DNA from: Nissabacter sp. SGAir0207
GTDB taxonomy: Bacteria > Pseudomonadota > Gammaproteobacteria > Enterobacterales > Enterobacteriaceae
Reading direction: 5' to 3'
Assembly: GCF_005491205.1 (NCBI RefSeq)
Contig: NZ_CP028035.1
Coordinates: 3,782,001-3,846,000, forward strand
Length of the DNA stretch: 64,000 bases
Below are positions 32,038 through 43,867 of this stretch, piece after piece. The translations under genes and the position numbers were made by a program. The notes under the pieces were generated by a model that was not told the DNA's origin, did no database searches, and worked only from the letters and a program-made list of their open reading frames with translations. The first letter of the stretch is position 1; every line of letters begins with the position of its first letter.

Positions 32038-33006
32038 TCAGTTCCGCACCTTACCCAAGGTGGCGTCGTAATACTCCGCCAGCGTCATGCCCTGAGTGCG
32101 TTCACTCAGCCAGCTAAACAACGCCTCCAGATCGCGGTACAGCCCCTCAATCTCTTCGTCGTTTTTGAAGGTCGGGCTGCCGCCCGGCATAAATTCAGAG
32201 GAGTGCAGCATAAACTCCACGTAATCATTCCCTTCAGCCAGCGAGCGTTCCGCTACGGCTTTCATCGTGGCCAAATTGCCGCCAGAGGGGCGCAGCCAAT
32301 GCACTGACGGCGAACGCTGCTTGCCGCGCAGGGCGTCATACCCCTGTTTAAGGCGGTTCATCACCCCGGAGTGCTTGTACTGGATGCTCATCGGCACCTC
32401 GAGCAGCGTGGAGCGGCCGGGGCGGGAGATATCCTGCGGATCAATAAAATAGGCAGAGGTCGGGAAGTGGCGATAGTCGCTGCCACCCTGCCCGGCCGGG
32501 TCGCCGGGGGAGAAGCGCCAGTTGACGCGCGGCGTGACCGAGCAGTCCACCTGATAGCCATACTCCAGCAGCAGCGAGGCATACAACTCATTGAATGCCC
32601 AGCGGCCAGCGCGGTGGCTGCGCATCTTGGTCTGGAAACTATCCTCAAGCAATTTGGTCATATGATCGACCTTGGCGCGGATCTGGTCGGCCGGGTACTC
32701 AATCAGGTAGGGCTTGTGCCGCCAGTCATCCTCGGTCAGTGCCACGATGGGCGGGTTGTTCCAGGCGTGCAGGTGCATCCCCACCTCGCCCTGACCACGC
32801 GCAATCACATCACGGGCAAACTCAACGTACCCTGCATCCATCGCCATCTCATAGTTGGTCAGGTACACCGGCTTGAAGCCGTACTTCTCACACAGCGCCT
32901 GAAAACGGGGAAGGTAGTGGGTGTTCTCCGTGGTAATCCGATCGTGGTTCTGCCACAGGTTGTCGCCTTCGGTGTCGATGGTGATGAGAAATGCAGGTTT
33001 GGTCAT
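32038..33006 (-). CDS. wabN: Core-LPS GlcNAc deacetylase WabN
   Basis: A protein of 322 residues that resembles Klebsiella/Serratia WabN. The polysaccharide-deacetylase-like start FLITIDTEGDNLWQNHDRIT has the Asp-Glu metal pair; VGMHLHAWNNPP and MRSHRAGRWAFNELY supply candidate metal-binding histidines and the catalytic-type Arg. WabN removes the acetyl group from core GlcNAc (added by WabH) to give GlcN. The ATG at 33006 is preceded by no good Shine-Dalgarno site; a TTG two codons upstream also exists. It is divergent from waaQ, with a 167-bp shared promoter region. Confidence 0.85.
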   Translation of the reverse strand: MTKPAFLITIDTEGDNLWQNHDRITTENTHYLPRFQALCEKYGFKPVYLTNYEMAMDAGYVEFARDVIARGQGEVGMHLHAWNNPPIVALTEDDWRHKPYLIEYPADQIRAKVDHMTKLLEDSFQTKMRSHRAGRWAFNELYASLLLEYGYQVDCSVTPRVNWRFSPGDPAGQGGSDYRHFPTSAYFIDPQDISRPGRSTLLEVPMSIQYKHSGVMNRLKQGYDALRGKQRSPSVHWLRPSGGNLATMKAVAERSLAEGNDYVEFMLHSSEFMPGGSPTFKNDEEIEGLYRDLEALFSWLSERTQGMTLAEYYDATLGKVRN

Positions 33007-33173
33007 AATCAATCAGCTAGGTGAATACAGATGTGTCCATGTTACGCAGGCCAGCAATCTAGAGCAAATGGCAATGAAAATCCGGCTGACAGCCGGGCTA
33101 ACACCTTGAAGTGTAGCCACATGGCGGGGGCTGATTTAGAATCACCCACTGGCTTCCTCACTAGCGACGCAAG

Positions 33174-34250
33174 ATGAACAACGCGGCACTCCTCCTCTCC
33201 CAGACCCCGGTCAGGCGCATCCTGATCATTAAGCTCCGTCACCACGGTGATATGTTGCTGACCACCCCGGTCATCAATACCCTGCATGACCACTACCCGC
33301 AGGCGGAGATTGATGTCCTGCTCTATCAGGAGACGCGCGACATGCTGGCCGCGCACCCGTTCATCCACGCGATAGTGAGCATTGACCGGCAGTGGAAAAA
33401 GCTGGGCGCGCGCCGACACATGCTGAAAGAGGCCGGCCTGATCCGCCAGATCCGCGCGCGGCGCTATGATCTGGTGATCAACCTGGCGGATCAGTGGCGC
33501 AGCGCGGTGATCGCCCGCCTGAGTGGGGCACCGTTGCGGGTGGGCTTCGACTTCCCGAAGCGCCGCCATCCACTCTGGCGCGCTTGCCACAACGTGCTGG
33601 CGTCCACTGAGGGCCACCGGACGATGCACACGGTGGAGCAGAACCTCTCCATCCTCGCGCCGCTGGCCATCGCGCCGCTCAACACGCAGGTGACGATGGG
33701 CTACACGCCGGAGGATGCGGCGACAGTGGGCCGCCTGCTGGCCGAGCAACAGGTGGGAGAGAGGTACATCGTGGTGCAGCCCACCTCACGCTGGTTCTTC
33801 AAGTGCTGGAGTGAGGAGAAGATGGCCGAGACGCTGCGCGCGCTTCAGGCCGATGGTCACCGCATCGTGCTGACCTCGGGGCCAGATGCCAAAGAGCAGA
33901 AGATGGTGGCGCAGATCCTGGCGCTCTGCCCGGCGCCCGGCATTGTCTCGCTTTCCGGCCGCCTGACACTGCCGCAGCTGGCGGCGCTGATTGACCGGGC
34001 AATGCTGTTTATCGGCGTCGACTCGGTGCCGATGCATATGGCCGCGGCGCTTGGCACCCCCTGCATCGCCCTGTTCGGCCCCTCCAAACTGACCTTCTGG
34101 CGGCCGTGGCAAGCCAAGGGCAAGGTGATTTGGGCCGGCGATTACGGTACGCTGCCCGACCCGGACGCGATCGATACCCGTACCGATGAGCGCTACCTGA
34201 ACCTTATTCCGACAGACGTGGTGATCCACACCGCGCGGGAACTGCTATGA
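33174..34250 (+). CDS. waaQ: LPS heptosyltransferase III WaaQ
   Basis: A 358-residue GT9 enzyme adding HepIII to HepII. Typical WaaQ features are RRILIIKLRHHGDMLLTTPVI at the start, VVQPTSRWFFKCWSEEKMAE and IGVDSVPMHMAAALGTPCIALFGPS. Its stop overlaps the wabG start by 4 nt (ATGA), so waaQ-wabG-wabH form an operon. No JUMPstart/ops element (GGCGGTAG) was found upstream. Confidence 0.95.
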   Translation: MNNAALLLSQTPVRRILIIKLRHHGDMLLTTPVINTLHDHYPQAEIDVLLYQETRDMLAAHPFIHAIVSIDRQWKKLGARRHMLKEAGLIRQIRARRYDLVINLADQWRSAVIARLSGAPLRVGFDFPKRRHPLWRACHNVLASTEGHRTMHTVEQNLSILAPLAIAPLNTQVTMGYTPEDAATVGRLLAEQQVGERYIVVQPTSRWFFKCWSEEKMAETLRALQADGHRIVLTSGPDAKEQKMVAQILALCPAPGIVSLSGRLTLPQLAALIDRAMLFIGVDSVPMHMAAALGTPCIALFGPSKLTFWRPWQAKGKVIWAGDYGTLPDPDAIDTRTDERYLNLIPTDVVIHTARELL

Positions 34251-35374
34251 CCTCTTTTCGTTTGGCGATCGTACGCCAAAAATACCGCCCGGATGGCGGT
34301 GCAGAACGTTTTGTCGCCCGCGCCCTGGAGGCGCTGGAGAACCAGAACCTCGATTTGAACGTGATCACCCGCGAGTGGCAAGGTGAGACGCGCCCGGAGT
34401 GGCATATCCACCTCTGTAACCCGCGCAAGTGGGGGCGCATCAGCCGCGAGCGTGGCTTCGCCGAGGCCGCCCGCGCCCTGTGGCAACAGGAAAAGTTTGA
34501 TCTGGTGCAGAGCCATGAGCGCATTGCTGGTTGTGACATCTACCGCGCCGGTGACGGCGTGCACCACCGTTGGTTGCAGCAACGCGCCCGCCTGCTGCCC
34601 GCCTGGCGTGGCAAGCTGCTGTTCGCGGATCGCTACCACCGTTACGTGATGGCGGCAGAGCGCGCCATGTACGCCGCGCCAGAGCTAAAGGCGGTGATCT
34701 GCAACGCCGAGATGATTAAGCAAGAGATCGTGGCGGACTTCGGCGTGCCGCCGGAGAAGATTACCGTGATCTACAACGCCATCGACAGCCAGCGGTTCGT
34801 ACCAGCAGAAGAGGCAGCCCGGCTGGCGTTGCGGCAGAAACTCGCGATCCCAGCGACCGCGCACTGTTTGATCTTCGTCGGCTCCGGCTTTGAGCGCAAA
34901 GGGCTGGCGGCCGCCATTGAGGCGCTGGCTGGCACTGACAGCTACCTGCTGGTGGTCGGCAAGGATAAGGATGAGAAACGCTATCAGGCGCTGGCGCAAT
35001 CCCTCGGCTGCCTGCACCGCCTGCGCTTCCTTGGCGTGCAACAGCAGACGTTGCCCTTCTATCAGGCGGCGGATGCGTTGCTGCTGCCAACGCTCTACGA
35101 TCCCTTCCCGAACGTCATTCTTGAGGCGATGGCCTGCGGCCTGCCGGTGATCACCAGCACCACCTGCGGCGGCGCGGAGTTTATCCGCCAAGGGGAGAAT
35201 GGCTTTGTCTGCGACGCGCTGGATGTGCCAGCACTGCGCACGGCGATCCGCGCCCTGCCCGCCAGCGCGCTGGGGTCTGAGATGGGCGCGGCGGCACGGC
35301 AACAGATACTGCCCGCCACCCCGGCCGCCCTGTCATCCCAACTGATTTCACTCTACACGAGGCTCCTGGACTGA
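34247..35374 (+). CDS. wabG: Core-LPS galacturonosyltransferase WabG
   Basis: A 375-residue GT4 (GT-B) enzyme. The start FRLAIVRQKYRPDGGAERFV, the segment HICNPRKWGRISRERGF-like HLCNPRKWGRISRERGF, and PTLYDPFPNVILEAMACGLPV with the GT4 E-x7-E motif match Klebsiella WabG rather than E. coli WaaG. WabG transfers GalA to HepII, giving an outer core anchored through GalA instead of glucose. It is coupled to waaQ by ATGA and followed one base later by wabH. Confidence 0.9.
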   Translation: MTSFRLAIVRQKYRPDGGAERFVARALEALENQNLDLNVITREWQGETRPEWHIHLCNPRKWGRISRERGFAEAARALWQQEKFDLVQSHERIAGCDIYRAGDGVHHRWLQQRARLLPAWRGKLLFADRYHRYVMAAERAMYAAPELKAVICNAEMIKQEIVADFGVPPEKITVIYNAIDSQRFVPAEEAARLALRQKLAIPATAHCLIFVGSGFERKGLAAAIEALAGTDSYLLVVGKDKDEKRYQALAQSLGCLHRLRFLGVQQQTLPFYQAADALLLPTLYDPFPNVILEAMACGLPVITSTTCGGAEFIRQGENGFVCDALDVPALRTAIRALPASALGSEMGAAARQQILPATPAALSSQLISLYTRLLD

Positions 35375-35375
35375 G

Positions 35376-36476
35376 ATGCGCGTACTGATGATGATTGATG
35401 GCCTCGCCGGCGGCGGGGCTGAAAAAGTGGTACTGACGCTGGCCGAAGGGATGCAGCAGATGGGCCACGAAGTGACGGTCTTCTCCCTGCGCGATGTCTG
35501 TGACTATGCCCTGCCGGCGAATGTTCACTATCAGGTGCTGGCTGACCACAGCCGCGCACCGTGGCGTAAGCTGACCGAGCTGTCACGCCGCGCCGCGATG
35601 CTCGATCGCGCCATCCGGGCGGCGGAGAAGCAGCGTGGCCGCTTCGACCTCGCCATCTCCAACCTGCATAAAACCGACCGCATCGCACGCCGCAGCCGCG
35701 AGCTGCGCCCCGATCGCCTCTGGTTCTGCGTCCACGGCGTGCTCTCCAACACCTATCTCGGCCACCGCACCGGGCTGGATCGCTGGCTAAAGCAGCGGAA
35801 AATTGCACAGGTTTACCATCGCCAAAATATGATCTCTGTTTCACAGGCTGTCGCCGATGATCTGGTGACAAAGCTGGGGCTAACGCTCAAGGCGAGCAAG
35901 GTGATCAATAACCCGTTTGATATTGATGCCATCCGCCAGCTGGCCGCTGCGCCGTGCGAGTGGGCGGGCAAGCCCTATCTGGTGCACGTCGGGCGCTTCC
36001 ACGAGCAGAAGCGCCATGATCGGCTGATGAAGGCGTATGCCCTCTCGGGCCTTCAGGCTCCGCTGATGCTGGTAGGCACCGGCAGCGAGGCGCGCACGGC
36101 AGCGCTCAAAGCGCTGGCCGACGCCCTTGGCATCGCCGATCGCGTGGTGTTTATGGGCTTTCAGGCCAACCCTTTCCCGCTGATCAAGCACGCCGCTTTG
36201 CTGGTGCTCAGCTCTGACAATGAGGGCTTCGGCAATGTGTTGGTGGAGTCGCTGATCTGCGGCACACCCGTGGTCAGCACCGACTGCCCAGGCGGCCCGC
36301 ATGAGATTTTGGAGAGCACCGGCATGGCGCGCGGGCTGGCAGAGGTGAATGAGCATTCACTGGCGGAGAAGATGCGCGAGGGCTTTTTACAGCCGCTCCC
36401 TATCCGCGAGGAGGCGCTGCAAAAATATGGTATCCGGGCTATCTGCCAGCGCTATTTATCACTGGCCAATGAGTAA
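35376..36476 (+). CDS. wabH: Core-LPS GlcNAc transferase WabH
   Basis: A 366-residue GT4 enzyme with start MRVLMMIDGLAGGGAEKVVL, YLVHVGRFHEQKRHDRLMKAY and SDNEGFGNVLVESLICGTPVVSTDCPGGP (E-x7-E). It resembles Klebsiella WabH, which adds GlcNAc to the GalA placed by WabG; the neighbouring wabN product would then deacetylate it. Only one base separates it from wabG. Convergent with the following GT9 gene. Confidence 0.85.
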   Translation: MRVLMMIDGLAGGGAEKVVLTLAEGMQQMGHEVTVFSLRDVCDYALPANVHYQVLADHSRAPWRKLTELSRRAAMLDRAIRAAEKQRGRFDLAISNLHKTDRIARRSRELRPDRLWFCVHGVLSNTYLGHRTGLDRWLKQRKIAQVYHRQNMISVSQAVADDLVTKLGLTLKASKVINNPFDIDAIRQLAAAPCEWAGKPYLVHVGRFHEQKRHDRLMKAYALSGLQAPLMLVGTGSEARTAALKALADALGIADRVVFMGFQANPFPLIKHAALLVLSSDNEGFGNVLVESLICGTPVVSTDCPGGPHEILESTGMARGLAEVNEHSLAEKMREGFLQPLPIREEALQKYGIRAICQRYLSLANE

Positions 36477-36506
36477 ATAGAGAGGGCGGGTTTCCCCGCC
36501 CTGCTT

Positions 36507-37523
36507 TCAACCGTTAACCGACTTAATCGCCTGCCAAACCTCTTCCACGCCAATATCCTTGCACTCTCCTGACTCCCCCTGAAGAATATGGTATTGCCCA
36601 GACCAAGGGTGCCAGCGCTCTTTATTGGTATCGCCGAAGAAGACCACGGTTTTTTTCCCCAGCGCGGAGGCCAGATGCATTTGCCCACCATCGCTACAAA
36701 GAATTAAATCACACAGCTCAAAGCCGCCAATTAATTCCCGTACTGACGCCGTAGGGTAGAGCGCTACGCGGTCAGAGTCACAGCGCTGAATGAGCTGATC
36801 GGCACGCGACTGATCGCCAATATCATCAGGCGACAGGGTGCCCTGCGGCGACCAGAATATCAGGACGCCTGCATTCGGCTGTTGCAGCAGGCGGTTAATG
36901 ATCTCCGCATAGTGCTCCACCGGCCAGCGCCGTTTTGGGCTACGGCTACTGATATGCACGCCATAAATCGTTTCAGCCGCAGGCAACAGGGCCGTTTTGC
37001 GCTGCGCCGCCAGGCTGCGCTCTTCGGCGGTGGGGTAGACCTTGACCGCCGGAATCGGCGGCGGCGTGTCACTGAGCGCTTTCAGGTAGCTGAACGTATG
37101 CTCAACCTGATGTTTGCCGCTGAAATCCGTATTGCGAAACGGTCGGCGTATTTCCTTGCGCCCCAAATCCGCACCGATGATATTTTTCGCGCCGACCATC
37201 CGTGCCAGTTGCAGGCTATATTTACAGGGGGTGGGGTTGGCCAGGATCACCGCATCAAACTTAACCCGGCGCAATTTCATGATAATCGCAAAGCGCTCAA
37301 GATATACGCCCAGCGCCGTCTGGTTTTTATCGCGGTGTTTGGCCTTTTTATAGATAAACAGATGATCGACATGAGGATTGTTTTTTACCACATCCTTGCT
37401 GACGGAATTGATCAGCAAATAGGTATTGGCGTGTGGATAGGTAGTTTTCACTCCCTCAATTAATGGTGTGGTGCACACCAGGTCGCCGATATTATCACGC
37501 CTGATAATCAATATATTTTTCAT
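36507..37523 (-). CDS. GT9-family heptosyltransferase (putative)
   Basis: A 338-residue GT9 protein: MKNILIIRRDNIGDLVCTTPLIEGVK at the N-terminus, GVHISSRSPKRRWPVEHYAE and LILCSDGGQMHLASALGKKTVVFFGDTN at the C-terminus. It is less GC-rich than its neighbours, especially in the first third. It lies between wabH and waaA on the opposite strand with its own promoter region. It probably adds a heptose to the outer core, as Serratia-type cores contain extra heptoses; the acceptor is not known. Confidence 0.78.
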   Translation of the reverse strand: MKNILIIRRDNIGDLVCTTPLIEGVKTTYPHANTYLLINSVSKDVVKNNPHVDHLFIYKKAKHRDKNQTALGVYLERFAIIMKLRRVKFDAVILANPTPCKYSLQLARMVGAKNIIGADLGRKEIRRPFRNTDFSGKHQVEHTFSYLKALSDTPPPIPAVKVYPTAEERSLAAQRKTALLPAAETIYGVHISSRSPKRRWPVEHYAEIINRLLQQPNAGVLIFWSPQGTLSPDDIGDQSRADQLIQRCDSDRVALYPTASVRELIGGFELCDLILCSDGGQMHLASALGKKTVVFFGDTNKERWHPWSGQYHILQGESGECKDIGVEEVWQAIKSVNG

Positions 37524-37645
37524 TGTAACCCCGTGGGCGAAAAGTTTTCGCCTGCCCCAGAACAGTGCCGTTTCGCGCGAGATAGCGCCTTTCGTCGGCA
37601 GGTATGATACTATTCGCGCTACCCCATATAAATGAATTTGAAAGA

Positions 37646-38922
37646 ATGTTGCTGCGTTTATATCAGGTATTACTCTACCTCATCCAACCGCTCATCTGGA
37701 TCCGCCTGCTGTTGCGCAGCCGCAAAGCGCCGGCCTACCGTAAACGCTGGGCAGAACGCTATGGCTTCTGCGAGGGGAAAGTGGTACCCGGCGGCATCAT
37801 GCTGCACTCCGTCTCCGTCGGTGAGACACTGGCGGCCATTCCGCTGGTACGCGCCCTGCGCCATCGTTATCCCTCGCTGCCGATAACTGTGACCACCATG
37901 ACCCCGACAGGTTCCGAACGTGTGCAATCTGCCTTTGGCAAGGATGTGCACCACGTCTACCTGCCCTACGATCTGCCCGGCGCGGTCAACCGCTTCCTGA
38001 ACAGCGTCAGCCCCAAGCTGGTGATTGTGATGGAGACCGAGTTGTGGCCCAACTTGATTAACGCCCTGCACCAGCGCGAGATCCCGCTGGTGATCGCCAA
38101 TGCCCGCCTCTCCGCGCGTTCGGCCGCTGGCTACCAGAAGATTGGCGGCTTTATGAAGACGTTGCTGCGCCGCATCACCCTGATTGCCGCGCAGAACCAA
38201 GAGGATGGCGAGCGCTTTATCGAACTGGGGCTAAAACGCTCCCAACTGGCCGTTACCGGCAGTTTGAAGTTTGATATCTCCGTGACGCCGGAGCTGGCCG
38301 CACGCGCCGTCTCCCTGCGCCGCCAGTGGGCGCCGCACCGCCCGGTGTGGATCGCCACCAGCACCCATGAGGGCGAGGAGAGCGTGCTGTTGCAGGCTCA
38401 CCGTCAACTGCTCACCCAGTTCCCCAACCTGTTGCTGATTCTGGTGCCGCGCCACCCAGAGCGTTTTGACACCGCGAAAGAGTTGACCCAGAAAGCCGGT
38501 ATGCCCTTTACCTCGCGTAGTAGCGGCGAAATCCCGAACGTCGATACCCAAGTGGTGATCGGCGACACCATGGGCGAGCTGATGCTGCTCTACGGCATTG
38601 CCGATCTGGCGTTCGTGGGCGGCAGTCTGGTGGAGCGCGGTGGCCATAACCCACTGGAAGCAGCGGCGCACGCCATTCCGGTGTTGATGGGGCCGCACAC
38701 CTTCAACTTCACAGACATCTGCAACAAACTGAGTTCGGCCGATGGCCTGATCACCGTCTCCGATGCCAACTCACTGGTCAAAGAGATCACCACCCTGCTG
38801 ACCGATGAGGATTACCGCCTCTACTACGGCCGCCATGCGGTGGAAGTGCTGCACCAGAACCAAGGCGCGCTGCACCGGGTGCTGCAACTGCTTGAGCCTT
38901 ACCTGCCGCCACGGAGCCATTG

Positions 38923-38923
<1 letters not shown>
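37646..38923 (+). CDS. waaA: Kdo transferase WaaA
   Basis: A 425-residue bifunctional enzyme transferring two Kdo residues from CMP-Kdo to lipid IVA at the inner membrane. An N-terminal anchor ([15 protein letters not shown]) and the family blocks [44 protein letters not shown] and [20 protein letters not shown] are present. The start at 37646 gives the E. coli length with GAAAG upstream. The stop overlaps the waaE start (TGATG). Confidence 0.97.
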
Positions 38924-40181
<1,258 letters not shown>

Positions 40182-40991
40182 CTAACGCTGGCAGCGCGGG
40201 CAGAAGAAGGTGCTGCGCTGGCCGTGGCGGGCAGACTCAATCAGCCCGCCGCACACCCGGCACGGCTCCCCGGCGCGGCCATAGACCTGCAACTCCTGAG
40301 CAAAATAGCCCGGCTTGCCGTCGCTTTGCAGGAAGTCACGCAGCGTGGTGCCACCTTGCTCAATCGACCGCTGCAACACCGCCTTAATGGTGGTCACCAG
40401 CAACGCCGCTTCGCTATGCGTCAGGGAACCTGCCGCGCGGTCTGGCGCAATGCCTGCCATAAACAACGACTCGCTGGCATAGATATTCCCCACGCCCACC
40501 ACCAGTTTATTGTCCATCAGCCAGGGTTTGACCAACGTACGCTTATTGCGTGATTTTTCAAACAGGTAATCGGTAGAGAAGGCATCGTCCAGCGGCTCTG
40601 GCCCGAGGTGGGCAAGCACATTGCTGGTCGCCAGATCTTCGCACCATAGCCAGGCGCCAAAACGGCGTGGGTCGGTGTAACGCAGCACGTGGCCGCTATC
40701 CATCACCAGATCGACATGGTCATGCTTGCCCGGCTCGCTCTCTTCCGGCAACACGCGCAGGCTGCCAGACATGCCGAGGTGGACGATAATCCAGCCGCGC
40801 GTCAGCTCAATCAGCAGGTATTTGGCACGGCGCTGCACGCTGAGCACCGGTTGGTCGCTGAGGGCCTGGATCTCGTCGGAGACCGGCCAGCGCAGGCGGC
40901 CGTTGCGTACCACGGCATGGAGAATGGTGTGGCCGGCCAGGTAGGGTTCAATACCACGGCGGCTGGTTTCAACTTCAGGTAATTCAGGCAT
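40182..40991 (-). CDS. mutM: Formamidopyrimidine-DNA glycosylase
   Basis: A 269-residue base-excision repair enzyme removing 8-oxoguanine and FaPy lesions. The catalytic N-terminal proline and Glu ([18 protein letters not shown]), catalytic Lys region, H2TH helix ([15 protein letters not shown]) and C-terminal zinc finger (CRVCGG ... FFCPRCQR) are present. It heads away from coaD. It lies downstream of rpmG in the same direction, behind a terminator. Confidence 0.97.
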   Translation of the reverse strand: MPELPEVETSRRGIEPYLAGHTILHAVVRNGRLRWPVSDEIQALSDQPVLSVQRRAKYLLIELTRGWIIVHLGMSGSLRVLPEESEPGKHDHVDLVMDSGHVLRYTDPRRFGAWLWCEDLATSNVLAHLGPEPLDDAFSTDYLFEKSRNKRTLVKPWLMDNKLVVGVGNIYASESLFMAGIAPDRAAGSLTHSEAALLVTTIKAVLQRSIEQGGTTLRDFLQSDGKPGYFAQELQVYGRAGEPCRVCGGLIESARHGQRSTFFCPRCQR

Positions 40992-41062
40992 GGACTCTCC
41001 CTTTTTACTGAACTGATAAGCGCCGCCCTCACAGGCGCTGCCCGTGGCGGCCTCATAAAAAC

Positions 41063-41092
41063 AAAAAACCCGGCCAAAGCCGGGTTTTTCAT
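41063..41092 (-). terminator. Terminator of rpmB-rpmG
   Basis: AAAAACCCGGC / GCCGGGTTTTT with a 4-nt loop and flanking T/A runs, directly after rpmG and before mutM. Confidence 0.88.
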
Positions 41093-41105
41093 TAATCCAC
41101 TAAAA

Positions 41106-41276
<171 letters not shown>

Positions 41277-41284
41277 TCAGTTCC

Positions 41285-41542
<258 letters not shown>

Positions 41543-41587
41543 TCAGCTCGAGCTTCGTATAGGATTTGGCCGCCTCGTCAGGCTTTA

Positions 41588-41676
41588 GAGCCCATCTCAG
41601 CAAATTTCACCGGGAAGACTCGTCATCATCAGGTGTAAAAACCCTCATCAGGTTCGAAACCTGCTGAGATAGGCTC
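41588..41676. repeat. MITE-like inverted repeat upstream of rpmB
   Basis: Near-perfect terminal inverted repeats of about 15 bp (GAGCCCATCTCAGCA at 41588-41602 against TGCTGAGATAGGCTC at 41662-41676, one mismatch) enclose an 89-bp unit. Inside is a tight hairpin CAGGTT-CGA-AACCTG. The ends are bordered by TTA-like trinucleotides. It could be a miniature inverted-repeat element or a structured rpmB leader; other copies in the genome would decide. Confidence 0.55.
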
Positions 41677-41783
41677 TTAACGCCAAACCCAAGATTCTCA
41701 AAGGTGGCGTAGTATACGCTCTGAAGCGTATGTGCTCAAGTCCCGAACAGCTAAAGATCCCGAAGGATCGCGAAAAAATGCCC

Positions 41784-42449
41784 TCAAATCCACCCGCGCT
41801 CGGCAAAAGAGACCGATTCGCCGTTGCCGATTACCAGATGGTCCAGCACGCGGATTTCCAGCAATTGGCAGGCTTTTATCACCTGTTCGGTTATTATTCT
41901 GTCGGCCTGGCTGGGTTCAGCCTTACCCGACGGATGATTATGAGCAAGGATTAATGCGGCTGCATTCGCCTTCATCGCCTCGCGCACAATTTCCCGTGGA
42001 TGGACTTCGACATTGTCAATAGTACCAGCAAACATCTCCTCATGGCGAATCAGCCGGTGTTGATTGTCGAGAAACAGAACAAGAAAAATTTCCCGCTCGC
42101 GGCCATTCAGCAAATTTTGCAGGTACTCCCTGACCACCTTGGGCGACCGCAGCGCATCCTCACGCACCAGATGGTGAATGGAACCACGGCGCGCCAGTTC
42201 TAAAATGGCGCTGAGCTGGGTATATTTGGCCTCGCCAATGCCCGCACAGGCAGCCAGCGAACGGTAATCTGCCCCCAGCAGTGCCGCCAGTGAGCCAAAC
42301 TTATCCAGCAGCTGCTGCGCCAGCGCCGCGACAGGCATCCCACGGCAACCCGTCCGCAGAAAAATCATCAACAACTCGTTGTCTGTCAGCATCTCAGCGC
42401 CATATTTCAGCAGCTTCTCCCGCGGCCGCAGCCCCTCGCCCCATACCAT
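41784..42449 (-). CDS. radC: RadC-family JAB-domain protein
   Basis: A 221-residue protein: N-terminal helix-hairpin-helix-type region ([33 protein letters not shown]) and a C-terminal JAMM/MPN metal domain ([30 protein letters not shown]). The old role in DNA repair has been withdrawn for E. coli RadC and the function is unclear. The ATG at 42449 is chosen because a strong GGGAGAGG site precedes it; a 12-codon upstream extension is not supported. It is divergent from coaBC, as usual. Confidence 0.92.
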   Translation of the reverse strand: MVWGEGLRPREKLLKYGAEMLTDNELLMIFLRTGCRGMPVAALAQQLLDKFGSLAALLGADYRSLAACAGIGEAKYTQLSAILELARRGSIHHLVREDALRSPKVVREYLQNLLNGREREIFLVLFLDNQHRLIRHEEMFAGTIDNVEVHPREIVREAMKANAAALILAHNHPSGKAEPSQADRIITEQVIKACQLLEIRVLDHLVIGNGESVSFAERGWI

Positions 42450-42637
42450 TGCCCTCTCCCTCTGGCGTGTTCCGGCGGCCATCATAGCGATGGCGCAAGG
42501 AAAAGCGACGGCATCGCGCCGGTTTTGGGAAGGGCTTCCCAGACTTTTACTTTGCCGCCCGCGGCATCGCTGGCATAGCGGTTCTGCGCGGCGGTTATGC
42601 TAAAATGCGCGCTCGAATGGCTAGAAATCGGACAATC

Positions 42638-43867
42638 ATGATGGCTGGACTCTCCGGTAAACATATTGTGCTTGGCGTCAGCGGCGGCATCGCGGCCTAT
42701 AAATCCCCTGAACTGGTGCGCCGCTTGCGTGACCGTGGGGCAGAGGTGCGGGTAGTACTGACCGAGGGGGCCAAGGCGTTCATCACCCCGCTGAGCCTGC
42801 AGGCAGTCTCAGGCTACCCGGTCTCTGACGATCTGCTCGATCCCGCTGCCGAGGCGGCGATGGGGCATATTGAGCTGGGCAAGTGGGCCGATTTGGTGAT
42901 CATGGCACCGGCCACGGCCGATTTGCTGGCCCGCGTGGCCGCCGGCATGGCCAATGACCTGCTGACCACCGTCTGTCTGGCGACGCCGGCCCCGCTGGCC
43001 GCCGCGCCCGCGATGAACCAGCAGATGTACCGTGCCGCAGCCACGCAGGCCAACCTGGCGACGCTGGCCGGACGCGGCGTAATGCTGTGGGGGCCAGACA
43101 GCGGCAGTCAGGCGTGCGGCGACGTGGGGCCGGGCCGGATGCTGGATCCGCTGGAGATCGTCGAGCGCGCCGTGCAGCACTTTAGCGCTGTCAAGGATCT
43201 GCAACACCTGAAGGTAATGATCACTGCCGGGCCAACCCACGAGGCGCTGGATCCCGTCCGTTTCATCACTAACCACAGCTCGGGCAAAATGGGCTTCGCC
43301 ATTGCGGCAGCGGCGGCGGCGCGCGGCGCACAGGTGACACTGGTCTCTGGCCCGGTCACGCTGCCGACACCCGCCGGTGTGACACGCATTGATGTCACCA
43401 GCGCGCTGGAGATGGAGCAGGCCGTGATGGCGCGCGCCGCCACCCAGCAGATTTTCATTGGCTGCGCCGCCGTGGCGGATTACCGGGCCGCGCACATTGA
43501 GCCGGAGAAGATCAAGAAACAGTCTGGCGACGAACTGACCCTCAAGATGGTGAAGAACCCGGATATCGTGGCTGGCGTGGCCGCGATGGCGGAGCAGCGG
43601 CCCTTTGTCGTCGGATTTGCTGCCGAAACCCAGAATGTGGAAGAATACGCGCGGCAAAAATTGATCCGCAAAAATCTCGACCTCATTTGCGCTAATGATG
43701 TTTCACTTGCCGGGCATGGTTTCAACAGCGATACCAATGCCTTGCACCTCTTCTGGCCGCACGGGGAGACGCGTCTTCCGCACAGCGACAAGGCACTCCT
43801 TGGCCAACGTTTACTAGACGAGATTGTCAGCCGTTATGATGAAAAAAATCGACGTAAAGATTCTTGA
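42638..43867 (+). CDS. coaBC: Bifunctional phosphopantothenoylcysteine decarboxylase/synthetase
   Basis: About 409 residues: N-terminal FMN decarboxylase CoaC ([21 protein letters not shown]; catalytic His in [20 protein letters not shown]) and C-terminal CTP-dependent ligase CoaB ([34 protein letters not shown]). It converts 4'-phosphopantothenate plus cysteine to 4'-phosphopantetheine. Two adjacent ATGs at 42638 and 42641 are both plausible; a further upstream start is in frame. It overlaps dut by 32 nt. Confidence 0.95.
   Translation: MMAGLSGKHIVLGVSGGIAAYKSPELVRRLRDRGAEVRVVLTEGAKAFITPLSLQAVSGYPVSDDLLDPAAEAAMGHIELGKWADLVIMAPATADLLARVAAGMANDLLTTVCLATPAPLAAAPAMNQQMYRAAATQANLATLAGRGVMLWGPDSGSQACGDVGPGRMLDPLEIVERAVQHFSAVKDLQHLKVMITAGPTHEALDPVRFITNHSSGKMGFAIAAAAAARGAQVTLVSGPVTLPTPAGVTRIDVTSALEMEQAVMARAATQQIFIGCAAVADYRAAHIEPEKIKKQSGDELTLKMVKNPDIVAGVAAMAEQRPFVVGFAAETQNVEEYARQKLIRKNLDLICANDVSLAGHGFNSDTNALHLFWPHGETRLPHSDKALLGQRLLDEIVSRYDEKNRRKDS

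Noticed and set aside
33013..33173. JUMPstart/ops element before waaQ
   Set aside because: No GGCGGTAG or extended JUMPstart sequence could be found in the divergent wabN-waaQ region.
34247..35374. waaG (core glucosyltransferase I)
   Set aside because: The N-terminal and central blocks match WabG; the E. coli WaaG start pattern is absent.
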